NCBI RefSeq assembly: GCF_000514815.1
Contig: NZ_AZWQ01000020.1
Coordinates: 1-64,000, forward strand
Direction: 5' to 3'
Length of the DNA: 64,000 bases
Source: Salinispora fenicalii
GTDB taxonomy: Bacteria; Actinomycetota; Actinomycetes; Mycobacteriales; Micromonosporaceae
This document shows, one piece after another, positions 50,460 to 58,156 of this stretch. The translations under genes and the position numbers were made by a program. Under the pieces are notes generated by a model that saw only the letters and a program-made list of their open reading frames with translations, did no database searches and was not told the DNA's origin. Within the stretch, counting starts at the first letter, position 1, and each line of letters begins with the position of its first letter.

Positions 50460-51232
50460 TGAGCACCCTTGAGATCCGTGACCTGCAGGTGTCGGTCAAG
50501 CTGCCCGAGGGTGAGCTCAAGCCGATCCTGCACGGTGTCGACCTGACCGTCCGGTCGGGGGAGACGCACGCCATCATGGGCCCGAACGGCTCCGGCAAGT
50601 CCACCCTGGCCTACTCGGTCGCCGGGCACCCGAAGTACGAGATCACCGGTGGTTCGGTGACCCTCGACGGCGCGGACGTCCTGGAGATGTCCGTGGACGA
50701 GCGGGCCCGCGCCGGCCTCTTCCTGGCCATGCAGTACCCGGTCGAGGTGCCCGGGGTGTCGGTGGCGAACTTCCTGCGCACCGCGAAGACCGCGATCGAC
50801 GGTACGGCGCCGAAGCTGCGCACCTGGGCGGGTGAGCTGCGGGGCTCCATGGAGCGCCTGCAGATGGACCCGGCGTTCGCCCAGCGTAACGTCAACGAGG
50901 GCTTCTCCGGCGGCGAGAAGAAGCGGCACGAGATCGTGCAGCTGGAGCTGCTCAAGCCGAAGGTGGCGATCCTCGACGAGACCGACTCCGGCCTCGACGT
51001 GGACGCGCTCCGCGTGGTCAGCCAGGGCGTCAACCGGGTCCGGGAGACCGGTGACACCGGCCTGCTGCTGATCACCCACTACACCCGGATCCTGCGGTAC
51101 ATCAAGCCGGACCACGTGCACGTCTTCGTCGCCGGCCGGATCGTCGAGGAGGGCGGCCCGGAGCTGGCCGACAAGCTCGAGGACGAGGGTTACGAGCGGT
51201 ACGTCGCCGGGGCCGGCTCGGCGCGGGTCTGA
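50459..51232 (+). CDS. sufC: Fe-S cluster assembly ATPase SufC
   Basis: A 257-residue ABC-type ATPase that powers the SufBCD scaffold. Walker A is GPNGSGKSTL (about residues 39-48), the SufC-type signature is FSGGEKKRHEI (about 147-157), Walker B is VAILDETDSGLD (about 168-179), and the switch His is in LLITHYTRIL. The ATG (50459-50461) overlaps the Rieske stop as TAATG. Cytosolic, no membrane domain. sufS follows after 25 bp with an AAGGAGAGG site. Confidence 0.97.
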   Translation: MSTLEIRDLQVSVKLPEGELKPILHGVDLTVRSGETHAIMGPNGSGKSTLAYSVAGHPKYEITGGSVTLDGADVLEMSVDERARAGLFLAMQYPVEVPGVSVANFLRTAKTAIDGTAPKLRTWAGELRGSMERLQMDPAFAQRNVNEGFSGGEKKRHEIVQLELLKPKVAILDETDSGLDVDALRVVSQGVNRVRETGDTGLLLITHYTRILRYIKPDHVHVFVAGRIVEEGGPELADKLEDEGYERYVAGAGSARV

Positions 51233-51257
51233 CGACTTCAAGGAGAGGCCGGTCACG

Positions 51258-52562
51258 ATGACCACCATCGCGATTCCACCGGGGATGCCGCAGTACGGCG
51301 ACGTGCCAAGCTACGACGTGGCGGCGGTGCGCGCCGACTTCCCGATCCTGGACCGGACGGTCAACGGGCACCCGCTGGTCTACCTGGACAGCGCGAACAC
51401 GTCACACAAGCCACGGCAGGTGCTCGACGTGCTGCGGGAGCACTACGAGTGGCGTAACGCGAACGTGTCGCGCTCGGTGCACACGCTGGGCACCGAGGCG
51501 ACCGAGGCGTATGAGGGCGCGCGAGCCAAGGTCGCCGCCTTCATCAACGCCCCGAGCCCGGACGAGGTGGTGTTCACCAAGAACTCCACCGAGGCGATCA
51601 ACATCGTGGCGTACGCCTTTTCGAACGCGTCGCTGCGTCCCGACGCCGACCCGCGGTTCCGGCTGGGCCCGGGAGACGAGGTGGTGATCTCCGAGATGGA
51701 GCACCACTCGAACATCGTTCCCTGGCAGTTGCTCTGTGAGCGCACCGGCGCCACCCTGCGCTGGTTCCCGGTCACCGACCACGGTCGGCTGGACGAGTCG
51801 GGCTTGACGGACCTGGTCAACGAGCGGACGAAGATCGTCTCGCTGGTGCACATGTCCAACATTCTCGGCACCGTCAACGCCACGTCCCGGATCACTCAGC
51901 GGGTCCGGGAGGTCGGTGCGCTGCTGCTGCTCGACTGCTCGCAGTCGGTGCCGCACATGCCGATGGACGTGGTCGACTACGACGCGGACTTCATCGTCTT
52001 CACCGGGCACAAGATGTGTGCTCCGAGCGGCATCGGAGTGCTCTGGGGGCGCACCGAGCTACTGGCGGCGATGCCGCCGGTGCTCGGTGGTGGGTCGATG
52101 ATCGAAACGGTGGCGATGTCGGGGTCGACCTTCGCCCCGCCGCCGACCCGGTTCGAGGCGGGCACCCCGCCGATCGCCGAGGCGGTCGCGCTGGGCGCGG
52201 CGGTGGACTACCTCTCCGGTGTCGGCATGCGGGCCATCCAGTGGCACGAGAAGCAACTCACCGCGTACGCCCTGGATGCCTTGGCGACGGTACCCGAGCT
52301 GCGGATCTTCGGGCCGAACGTTCCGGTGGGCCGGGGCGGAACGATCTCGTTCGCGCTGGGTGACATCCATCCGCACGACGTCGGGCAGGTGCTCGACTCG
52401 CTGGGCGTGCAGGTGCGAGTCGGTCACCACTGTGCCCGCCCGGTCTGCACCCGGTTCGGGGTGCCGGCCACGACCCGGGCCTCGTTCTACCTCTACACCA
52501 CCACGGAGGAGATCGACGCCCTCGTGGCAGGGCTGGAGCAGGTGCGGAAGGTGTTCGCCTGA
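51258..52562 (+). CDS. sufS: Cysteine desulfurase SufS
   Basis: A 434-residue PLP-dependent group II cysteine desulfurase supplying sulfur for cluster assembly. The PLP lysine is in FTGHKMCAPSGIGVLWG (about residue 251), the persulfide-forming cysteine in RVGHHCARPVC (about 391), and the N-terminal block YLDSANTSHKPRQVL is typical. ATG at 51258. Its TGA overlaps the sufU ATG (TGATG), matching the physical partnership with the SufU sulfur acceptor. Confidence 0.96.
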   Translation: MTTIAIPPGMPQYGDVPSYDVAAVRADFPILDRTVNGHPLVYLDSANTSHKPRQVLDVLREHYEWRNANVSRSVHTLGTEATEAYEGARAKVAAFINAPSPDEVVFTKNSTEAINIVAYAFSNASLRPDADPRFRLGPGDEVVISEMEHHSNIVPWQLLCERTGATLRWFPVTDHGRLDESGLTDLVNERTKIVSLVHMSNILGTVNATSRITQRVREVGALLLLDCSQSVPHMPMDVVDYDADFIVFTGHKMCAPSGIGVLWGRTELLAAMPPVLGGGSMIETVAMSGSTFAPPPTRFEAGTPPIAEAVALGAAVDYLSGVGMRAIQWHEKQLTAYALDALATVPELRIFGPNVPVGRGGTISFALGDIHPHDVGQVLDSLGVQVRVGHHCARPVCTRFGVPATTRASFYLYTTTEEIDALVAGLEQVRKVFA

Positions 52563-53038
52563 TGCAGGTTGACCAGCTTTACCAGGAGATCATCCTGGAC
52601 CACTACAAGCACCCGCACGGCCGGGGGCTGCGCGACGCGGACGACCCGGCGGCATCCGTCGCCGAGGCGCACCACGTCAACCCGACCTGCGGGGACGAGG
52701 TCACCGTCCGGGTCGCCACCGACGGTGCGGTGCTGCACGACGTCTCGTACGACGGGTTTGGCTGTTCTATCAGCCAGGCCTCGGCGAGTGTGCTGCACGA
52801 GCTACTCGCCGGTCGTCCGGCCGCCGAGGCGTTCGCGGTGCACGCGGCGTTCGTGGAGTTGATGTCCGGCCGGGGCGAGGTCACGCCGGACGAGGAGGTA
52901 CTTGGTGACGGGGTGGCGTTCGCGGGTGTCGCCCGCTACCCCGCCCGGGTGAAGTGCGCGCTGTTGCCGTGGATGGCGTTCAAGGACGCCGCGGCACGCG
53001 CCGGTGTGGACACGAGTCCGACGGAGGTTCAGGGATGA
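52562..53038 (+). CDS. sufU: SUF system sulfur-transfer protein SufU
   Basis: A 158-residue SufU (IscU-like fold with zinc). Three conserved cysteines are visible: NPTCGDEV (about residue 42), GFGCSISQASAS (about 67) and RVKCALLPW (about 130), with the extra insertion between the last two that separates SufU from IscU. In Gram-positives SufU takes the persulfide from SufS. ATG overlaps the sufS stop; the stop overlaps sufT by 4 bases. Confidence 0.95.
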   Translation: MQVDQLYQEIILDHYKHPHGRGLRDADDPAASVAEAHHVNPTCGDEVTVRVATDGAVLHDVSYDGFGCSISQASASVLHELLAGRPAAEAFAVHAAFVELMSGRGEVTPDEEVLGDGVAFAGVARYPARVKCALLPWMAFKDAAARAGVDTSPTEVQG

Positions 53039-53454
53039 GCGAGGACACTGCCACCGAGGCCACGCCGGCCCCTGGTGACGGCGCGACCGGTGCGGCGGCT
53101 CCGGCGGGCATGCCGGCCGCGAAGGCCGGCAAGGCCGCCGTCGCCGACGTCGAGGAGGCGATGAAGGATGTCGTCGACCCCGAGCTGGGCATCAACGTGG
53201 TCGACCTGGGTCTGCTGTACGGCGTCCACGTTGACGACGACAACGTCGCCACGCTGGACATGACGCTCACCTCGGCGGCCTGCCCGCTGACCGACGTCAT
53301 CGAGGACCAGGCGCGGTCGGCCCTGACCACCGGTCCGGGGGGCGGGTTGGTCAACGAGATGCGGATCAACTGGGTGTGGCTTCCGCCGTGGGGCCCAGAC
53401 AAGATCACTGACGAGGGGCGCGAGCAGCTTCGGGCGCTGGGCTTCAACGTCTGA
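53035..53454 (+). CDS. sufT: Metal-sulfur cluster assembly factor (SufT/MIP18-like)
   Basis: A 139-residue protein: a variable Ala/Gly-rich leader (about 1-36), then a MIP18/DUF59 domain with the signature VVDPELGINVVDLGLLYGV (about 45-63) and the conserved cysteine in LTSAACPLTD (about 82). SufT proteins help mature or deliver Fe-S clusters to client enzymes. ATGA overlap with sufU makes it the coupled last gene of the suf operon. Cytosolic. Confidence 0.93.
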   Translation: MSEDTATEATPAPGDGATGAAAPAGMPAAKAGKAAVADVEEAMKDVVDPELGINVVDLGLLYGVHVDDDNVATLDMTLTSAACPLTDVIEDQARSALTTGPGGGLVNEMRINWVWLPPWGPDKITDEGREQLRALGFNV

Positions 53455-53461
53455 CCACGGT

Positions 53462-53512
53462 GCCCGTCGGGAAGAACCGGTAGCCGGGCCCGTCGGGGAA
53501 AACCGGTAGCCG
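53462..53512 (+). repeat. 26-bp direct duplication after the suf operon
   Basis: GCCCGTCGGGAAGAACCGG and GCCCGTCGGGGAAAACCGG, each followed by TAGCCG, in tandem at 53462-53486 and 53488-53512. No stem of terminator quality is evident in the 191-bp gap. Confidence 0.6.
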
Positions 53513-53645
53513 CGGGCGTTGGGTCGGCGCAGGATGACGGCATGACCGAGGCGTACCTGTTGCCGTTTCCGGTCCGCGTGTCCGGGGCCGGGCGCCGACA
53601 GCGAACTCGACTGGCCGGGGCGGGCTCGGCCCATTGCTCACAACC

Positions 53646-54320
53646 ATGACCAGGGTGTTCCTGGCTGGGCTGGCCGCCGGATTCGGGGTGGCCATCCCAG
53701 TCGGCGCCATCGCGGTACTTGTCATGGGGTTGGCCGCGCGGACCTCGTTCCGGGTGGGGGCCGCCGCGGCCCTCGGTGTCGCCACGGCCGATGGCCTGTA
53801 CGCGGCCGTCGCTGCCCTCGGCGGTGCGGCGTTGGTCACGGTGCTCACCCCGGTCGCAGGTCCGCTCCGGGTGGTCGCCGCGGTGGTACTGCTCGCCTTG
53901 GCGGGCCACACTGCGGTGCGGGCCCTGCGCTCCGCCCGGCCGGGTGCGCTTGCCGGCACCGATTCCACCTCCGGCGGTCCGGACTCCGGCAGCCGACCGT
54001 TCGCTGGCGGCCGGGGCCTGGAGACGCCGCCACGGGCGTTCGCCGGGGTACTGGCGTTGACCCTGTTGAACCCCGCCACCGTCGTCTACTTCGCGGCGCT
54101 CGTGCTCGGCCGTCAGGACTCCGCAGCCCCGGCTCTGCCGGCCGCCGGGGCGTTCGTGCTCGGTGCGTTCCTCGCCTCGGCGAGCTGGCAACTAATGGTC
54201 GCCGGGGGTGGCACGATGGTCGGTCGGGTCCTCGCCGGTCCCCGTGGCCGGCTCGGCACGGCCCTGGTGTCCAGCGCCATCATCGCTGCTCTCGCCGTCG
54301 TCATGGTCGTGGCGGCCTGA
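53646..54320 (+). CDS. LysE family amino-acid exporter
   Basis: A 224-residue membrane protein with about six transmembrane helices. The N-terminal block GLAAGFGVAIPVGAIAVLVM and the sixth-helix segment LTLLNPATVVYFAAL match LysE/RhtB transporters, which export amino acids or related metabolites using the proton gradient. A long hydrophilic Gly/Ser/Pro-rich cytoplasmic loop lies at about 100-130. ATG at 53646; no strong ribosome-binding site, and a TTG at 53634 is an alternative. Substrate not predictable. It seems monocistronic, 41 bp before the next gene. Confidence 0.85.
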   Translation: MTRVFLAGLAAGFGVAIPVGAIAVLVMGLAARTSFRVGAAAALGVATADGLYAAVAALGGAALVTVLTPVAGPLRVVAAVVLLALAGHTAVRALRSARPGALAGTDSTSGGPDSGSRPFAGGRGLETPPRAFAGVLALTLLNPATVVYFAALVLGRQDSAAPALPAAGAFVLGAFLASASWQLMVAGGGTMVGRVLAGPRGRLGTALVSSAIIAALAVVMVVAA

Positions 54321-54349
54321 CCCGACGAAGGGTGGCCGGGAGGCAGGGG

Positions 54350-54355
54350 TAGGTT
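54350..54355 (+). promoter_or_regulatory. -10 box TAGGTT, leaderless
   Basis: Ends 6 nt before the GTG of the acVLRF1 gene; no ribosome-binding site. Confidence 0.45.
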
Positions 54356-54361
54356 CGGGGT

Positions 54362-55024
54362 GTGCGTAGTAGGCCCGCAGCGGGAGGCGGCCGGTGGGTC
54401 GACGTGGACCCGGGCCGGGTAGCGCGCTGGGTCGCCGGCTTCGCCGACCGGCACGGTCCGTCGATCTCCACCCCGCAGGAGTACGGGCTGCTGTTGACCG
54501 CCCCGGACGGTACGACCGCCGAGTTGCATACCCCGCCCGGCGCATCGGGCGCGGTTGACCTGGACGGGTTCCTGGCGGCCGTGTCCCAGCCCCGGCGGAT
54601 CGGCCTGCTGCTCGCTCGCAAGGGCGCGGTGGCCCTCGGCGTCGCCGAGGGAGCGGAGCTGGTCGTGTCGAAGGTCGATACGCATTACGTGCAGGGCCGG
54701 ACGGCGGCCGGCGGCTGGTCGCAGCAGCGGTTCGCCCGGCGGCGGGAGAACCAGGCGAAGGCGGCGGTGGCGGACGCGGTCGAGCTGGCTGTGCGCCTGC
54801 TGCTGCCGGCGGCTCCGACGCTGGCAGCCCTGGTCTGTGGTGGTGACCGCCGGACGGTTGACGCGGTGCTCGCGGAGCGTCGGCTGGCTCCGCTGGTCGG
54901 GTTGCGTGCCGAGCGCCTCCTGACCGTGCCGGAGCCCCGCCGTGCCGTGCTGCTTGACGCCATTCCCGCCGCCCGAGCCGTCCACATCCTCGTCCGCGAT
55001 TCCGAGGTCGGGGGCTCCGCGTAA
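54362..55024 (+). CDS. acVLRF1-family peptidyl-tRNA hydrolase (Vms1/ANKZF1-like)
   Basis: A 220-residue actinobacterial VLRF1-type release-factor-like protein. The diagnostic region is HYVQGRTAAGGWSQQRFARR (about residues 104-123), corresponding to the catalytic loop of eukaryotic Vms1/ANKZF1, with an invariant Gln, followed by REN and a helical C-terminal alpha/beta part (ALVCGGDRRTVDAVL). Vms1-type enzymes cleave peptidyl-tRNA on stalled, split ribosomes; the bacterial function is inferred from family. GTG start at leaderless spacing. Followed by a very stable terminator and then an ABC-F ribosome factor, a possibly meaningful neighbour. Confidence 0.85.
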   Translation: MRSRPAAGGGRWVDVDPGRVARWVAGFADRHGPSISTPQEYGLLLTAPDGTTAELHTPPGASGAVDLDGFLAAVSQPRRIGLLLARKGAVALGVAEGAELVVSKVDTHYVQGRTAAGGWSQQRFARRRENQAKAAVADAVELAVRLLLPAAPTLAALVCGGDRRTVDAVLAERRLAPLVGLRAERLLTVPEPRRAVLLDAIPAARAVHILVRDSEVGGSA

Positions 55025-55025
55025 C

Positions 55026-55060
55026 GCCGGATCCACCACCGGGCCGGTGGTGGATCCGGC
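55026..55060 (+). terminator. Strong terminator after acVLRF1 gene
   Basis: Perfect 17-bp arms (55026-55042, 55044-55060) with a one-base centre, starting one base after the stop codon. Confidence 0.8.
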
Positions 55061-55133
55061 CCACGGTCGGTAGCCCAAGCTGGTCAGTGATCTTGGCGGG
55101 ATATTCCGCGGGACCGGGTGGGGAGTGTCCCGG

Positions 55134-55206
55134 TACACTTGCCGGGTGCTGCTCTGCGAAGGCTGAACCGCCCCGCACCGACGGTCCTTCGGCCCGCCGG
55201 TGCTTT
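55134..55206 (+). promoter_or_regulatory. Possible attenuator leader of the ABC-F gene
   Basis: TACACT (55134-55139) lies 6 nt before a GTG that opens a 6-codon leader frame MLLCEG (55146-55166). Nine bases later is a hairpin, 55175-55203 (GCACCG/CGGTGC outer stem, smaller inner stems), followed by CTTTCG. CGAAGG at 55157-55162 can pair instead with CCTTCG at 55186-55191 inside the hairpin. This is the layout of ribosome-mediated attenuation known for antibiotic-responsive ABC-F genes; it is inference. Confidence 0.35.
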
Positions 55207-55252
55207 CGCGTGCCCTGAGTCAGCCCTCCACCCCGAGAGCGAGTCTTCCGAC

Positions 55253-56857
55253 ATGATCACTGCCACCGGCCTGGAGCTCCGCGCCGGCTCCCGAATCCTG
55301 CTCTCCGACACCACGCTGCGGGTGCAGCCGGGGGACCGGATCGGCCTGGTCGGCCGCAACGGCGCCGGCAAGACCACGACGCTGAAGGTGCTGGCCGGGG
55401 AGGGGCAGCCGTACGCCGGTCAGCTCGACCGCCGCAGCAACATCGGTTACCTGCCGCAGGACCCACGCACCGGCGACCTCGACGTGACCGGGCGGGACCG
55501 GGTCCTCTCCGCCCGCGGCCTCGACCAGCTGATGGCCCGGATGACGGAGCTGGAGGCGAAGCTCGCCGAGGAGCCGGACGACAAGCTGGTCCGCCGCTAC
55601 GGCGCCCTGGAGGACCAGTTCGCCTCGCTCGGCGGCTACGCGGCCGAGGCGGAGGCGGCCCGCATCTGCGCCAACCTCGGGCTTCCCGACCGGGCGCTGG
55701 CCCAGACCATTGGCACCCTCTCCGGCGGCCAGCGCCGCCGGATCGAACTGGCGCGGATCCTGTTCCGCGACGCGGGTGAGAACGGCGGCGGCATTCTGCT
55801 GCTCGACGAGCCGACCAACCACCTGGACGCCGACTCGATCACCTGGCTGCGCGGGTTCCTCGCCAACCACAAGGGCGGCCTGATCGTGATCTCCCACGAC
55901 GCCGCTCTGCTGGAGGCGGTGGTCAACAAGGTCTGGTTCCTCGATGCCACCCGTTCGGTGGTTGACGTCTACAACCTGGGGTGGAAGGCGTACCTGGAGG
56001 CGCGGGAGACCGACGAGCGGCGCCGCCGCCGGGAGCGGGCCAACGCGGAGAAGAAGGCCGGCGCGCTGATGGCGCAGGCGGACAAGATGCGGGCCAAGGC
56101 CACCAAGACCGTCGCCGCCCAGAACATGGCCCGCCGGGCCCAGCGGCTGCTCTCCGGTTTGGAGGAGGTGCGGGTCTCCGACAAGGTGGCGAAGGTGCGC
56201 TTCCCCACGCCCGCGGCGTGCGGTCGTACCCCGCTGACCGCGAGTGGACTGTCGAAGTCGTACGGATCGTTGGAGATCTTCACCGATGTGGATGTCGCGG
56301 TCGACCGCGGCTCCCGGGTGGCGATCCTCGGCCTCAACGGCGCCGGTAAGACCACCCTGCTGCGGATCCTCGGTGGCCTGCTGGAATCGGATACCGGTGA
56401 GGTGCGGGCCGGACATGGGCTCCGGCTGGGTTACTACGCCCAAGAGCACGAGACCCTGGACGTCGAGCGGACGATTCTGGAACACATGCGCAGCGCCGCG
56501 CCGGAGCAGAGTGACACCGATCTGCGCCGGATCCTCGGTGCGTTCCTCTTCTCCGGGGAGGACGTGGAGAAACCCGCCGGAGTGCTCTCCGGCGGGGAGA
56601 AGACCCGGCTGGCCCTGGCTACCCTGGTCTGCTCCGGTGCGAACGTACTGCTGCTGGACGAGCCGACGAACAACCTCGATCCGGTCAGCCGGGAGCAGGT
56701 GCTGGATGCCATCGCCCGCTACCCCGGGGCGATCGTGCTGGTCACGCACGATCCGGGTGCGGTGACCGCGCTCAAGCCGGATCGGGCCATCCTGTTGCCC
56801 GACGGGGACGAGGACGCCTGGAGCGACGACCTCCTGGAGTTGGTCGAGCTGGCCTGA
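55253..56857 (+). CDS. ABC-F family ribosome-associated ATPase
   Basis: A 534-residue protein with two ABC domains and no membrane segment. Walker A motifs are GRNGAGKTT (about residue 34) and GLNGAGKTT (about 360), signatures LSGGQRRRIEL and LSGGEKTRLAL, Walker B ILLLDEPTNHLD and VLLLDEPTNNLD. A charged linker (ARETDERRRRRERANAEKK, about 250-270) is the P-site tRNA interaction motif region of ABC-F factors, which bind the ribosomal E site to rescue stalled or antibiotic-bound ribosomes. It is more like the housekeeping actinobacterial group than a specific resistance protein. ATG at 55253. The upstream leader resembles an attenuator. Confidence 0.9.
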   Translation: MITATGLELRAGSRILLSDTTLRVQPGDRIGLVGRNGAGKTTTLKVLAGEGQPYAGQLDRRSNIGYLPQDPRTGDLDVTGRDRVLSARGLDQLMARMTELEAKLAEEPDDKLVRRYGALEDQFASLGGYAAEAEAARICANLGLPDRALAQTIGTLSGGQRRRIELARILFRDAGENGGGILLLDEPTNHLDADSITWLRGFLANHKGGLIVISHDAALLEAVVNKVWFLDATRSVVDVYNLGWKAYLEARETDERRRRRERANAEKKAGALMAQADKMRAKATKTVAAQNMARRAQRLLSGLEEVRVSDKVAKVRFPTPAACGRTPLTASGLSKSYGSLEIFTDVDVAVDRGSRVAILGLNGAGKTTLLRILGGLLESDTGEVRAGHGLRLGYYAQEHETLDVERTILEHMRSAAPEQSDTDLRRILGAFLFSGEDVEKPAGVLSGGEKTRLALATLVCSGANVLLLDEPTNNLDPVSREQVLDAIARYPGAIVLVTHDPGAVTALKPDRAILLPDGDEDAWSDDLLELVELA

Positions 56858-57013
56858 CCGGTCCGTGGGCCCGGGCTTCGCCCCCTATCGGGAAGCCGAC
56901 AATGCATAGCGTGTCGGTTGGCGAATAGTTGATATCTGGCGCATGATCGTTCGAGGCGGTCTAATAGGTGGGACCGTATCCGAACCGCACAGTCTGGGAC
57001 GTGAGGACACAGC

Positions 57014-57241
57014 ATGGCAGCCACTGGCACAGCCACCAGCACTGAGAAGGGTCGCCGGATCGTCGGGGCCGAGCGTCAGACGCTCGCCAAGGACCTGGTC
57101 AAGCGGTACACCTCGGGGGAGAGCATCCGTGCGCTCGCGGCCTCAACCGGCCGCTCCTACGGATTCATCCACCGGGTGCTCACCGAGTCCGGGGTGCAGC
57201 TGCGGCAGCGCGGCGGCGCCCGGCGTCGCAAGAAGGCGTGA
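57014..57241 (+). CDS. Small helix-turn-helix protein conserved in actinobacteria
   Basis: A 75-residue basic protein with a single helix-turn-helix: TSGESIRALAASTGRSYGF (about residues 37-55) followed by IHRVLTESGVQLRQRGG and a basic tail RRRKKA. This is a highly conserved actinobacterial family with no settled function; DNA binding is inferred from the motif. ATG at 57014 follows GTGAGGAC. Its stop is 46 bp before the enoyl-CoA hydratase gene. Cytosolic. Confidence 0.88.
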   Translation: MAATGTATSTEKGRRIVGAERQTLAKDLVKRYTSGESIRALAASTGRSYGFIHRVLTESGVQLRQRGGARRRKKA

Positions 57242-57287
57242 GCCACCGAACGGCGTCACCCATCAGCACCGTTCCCCGGGCCGCCCG

Positions 57288-58055
57288 GTGACTGCCGAGG
57301 CGACCGGGGTCCGGCTCGAGTGCGACGGGGCGGTGGCCACGGTCACGCTGGCTCGGCCCGACGTGCTCAACGCGCAGACTCCGGCGATGTGGCAGGCGTT
57401 GCGGGACTTCTCCCGGAAGCTCCCCGGCGACGTGCGCGTCGTGGTCGTCCGCGGTGACGGACGGGCCTTCTCCGCTGGCCTTGACCTGTCAGTGGCGGGT
57501 GCTTCCGGGCCAGGTTCCTTCGCCGAGCTGTCCACCCTGCCCGAGCAGGAGTGCGCGGACCGAATCGCCGAGTTCCAGGACGCCTTTACCTGGCTGCACC
57601 GCCCCGACCTGGTGTCGATCGCGGCCGTGCAGGGGCACGCGATCGGCGCCGGCTTTCAGCTGGCGCTCGCCTGCGACCTGCGGGTACTCGCCGAGGACGT
57701 CCGGTTTTCCATGGCCGAGGTGACGCTCGGCCTGGTCCCCGACCTGGCCGGCACCAAGCGTCTGGTCGAGCTTGTGGGCTACTCGCGAGCCCTGGAGCTC
57801 TGCGCCACCGGGCGGCGGTTGGACGCCGCCGAGGCGGACCGGATTGGGCTGGCGACCCTGGTCGTGCCGGCCGGGGAGCTGGCCGGCGCGGTCAGTGACC
57901 TGACGGCGGGGCTACTCGCCAATGATCGGGACGCGGTCGTAGAGATCAAGGCGCTACTCGCCGGCGCGCCCGGCCGTACCCCGGCCGAGCAGGAACGGGC
58001 CGAACGGGAGGCGCAGACCCGGCGGCTGCGCGAACTCGCCGGCCGGGGAGAGTAG
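57288..58055 (+). CDS. Enoyl-CoA hydratase/isomerase family protein
   Basis: A 255-residue crotonase-fold protein. N-terminal ATVTLARPDVLNAQT, oxyanion-hole residues in GRAFSAGLDLS (about residue 61-71) and AVQGHAIGAGFQLALACDLR (about 112-131), then FSMAEVTLGLVPDLAGTKRL (about 139). The Glu in MAEVTLG and the Asp-containing LVPDLAGT fit enoyl-CoA hydratase-like enzymes, but the natural acyl-CoA is unknown and isomerase activity is possible. GTG at 57288 is chosen to match family N-termini. Cytosolic; likely co-transcribed with the small HTH gene. Confidence 0.88.
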   Translation: MTAEATGVRLECDGAVATVTLARPDVLNAQTPAMWQALRDFSRKLPGDVRVVVVRGDGRAFSAGLDLSVAGASGPGSFAELSTLPEQECADRIAEFQDAFTWLHRPDLVSIAAVQGHAIGAGFQLALACDLRVLAEDVRFSMAEVTLGLVPDLAGTKRLVELVGYSRALELCATGRRLDAAEADRIGLATLVVPAGELAGAVSDLTAGLLANDRDAVVEIKALLAGAPGRTPAEQERAEREAQTRRLRELAGRGE

Positions 58056-58156
58056 TAAGGGCCGTACGGGAAGATTCGGGTTACTGACCGGGTTGTCACA
58101 GGCGTCGGGAGAATCGACCCGGAGGTTGTGGTCGGCCCGATGACCCGGAGGTGAGC

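Noticed and set aside
55253..56857. Specific antibiotic-resistance ABC-F protein
   Set aside because: The sequence resembles the widespread housekeeping actinobacterial type, and no biosynthetic cluster or resistance partner is adjacent; only the leader hints at drug response.
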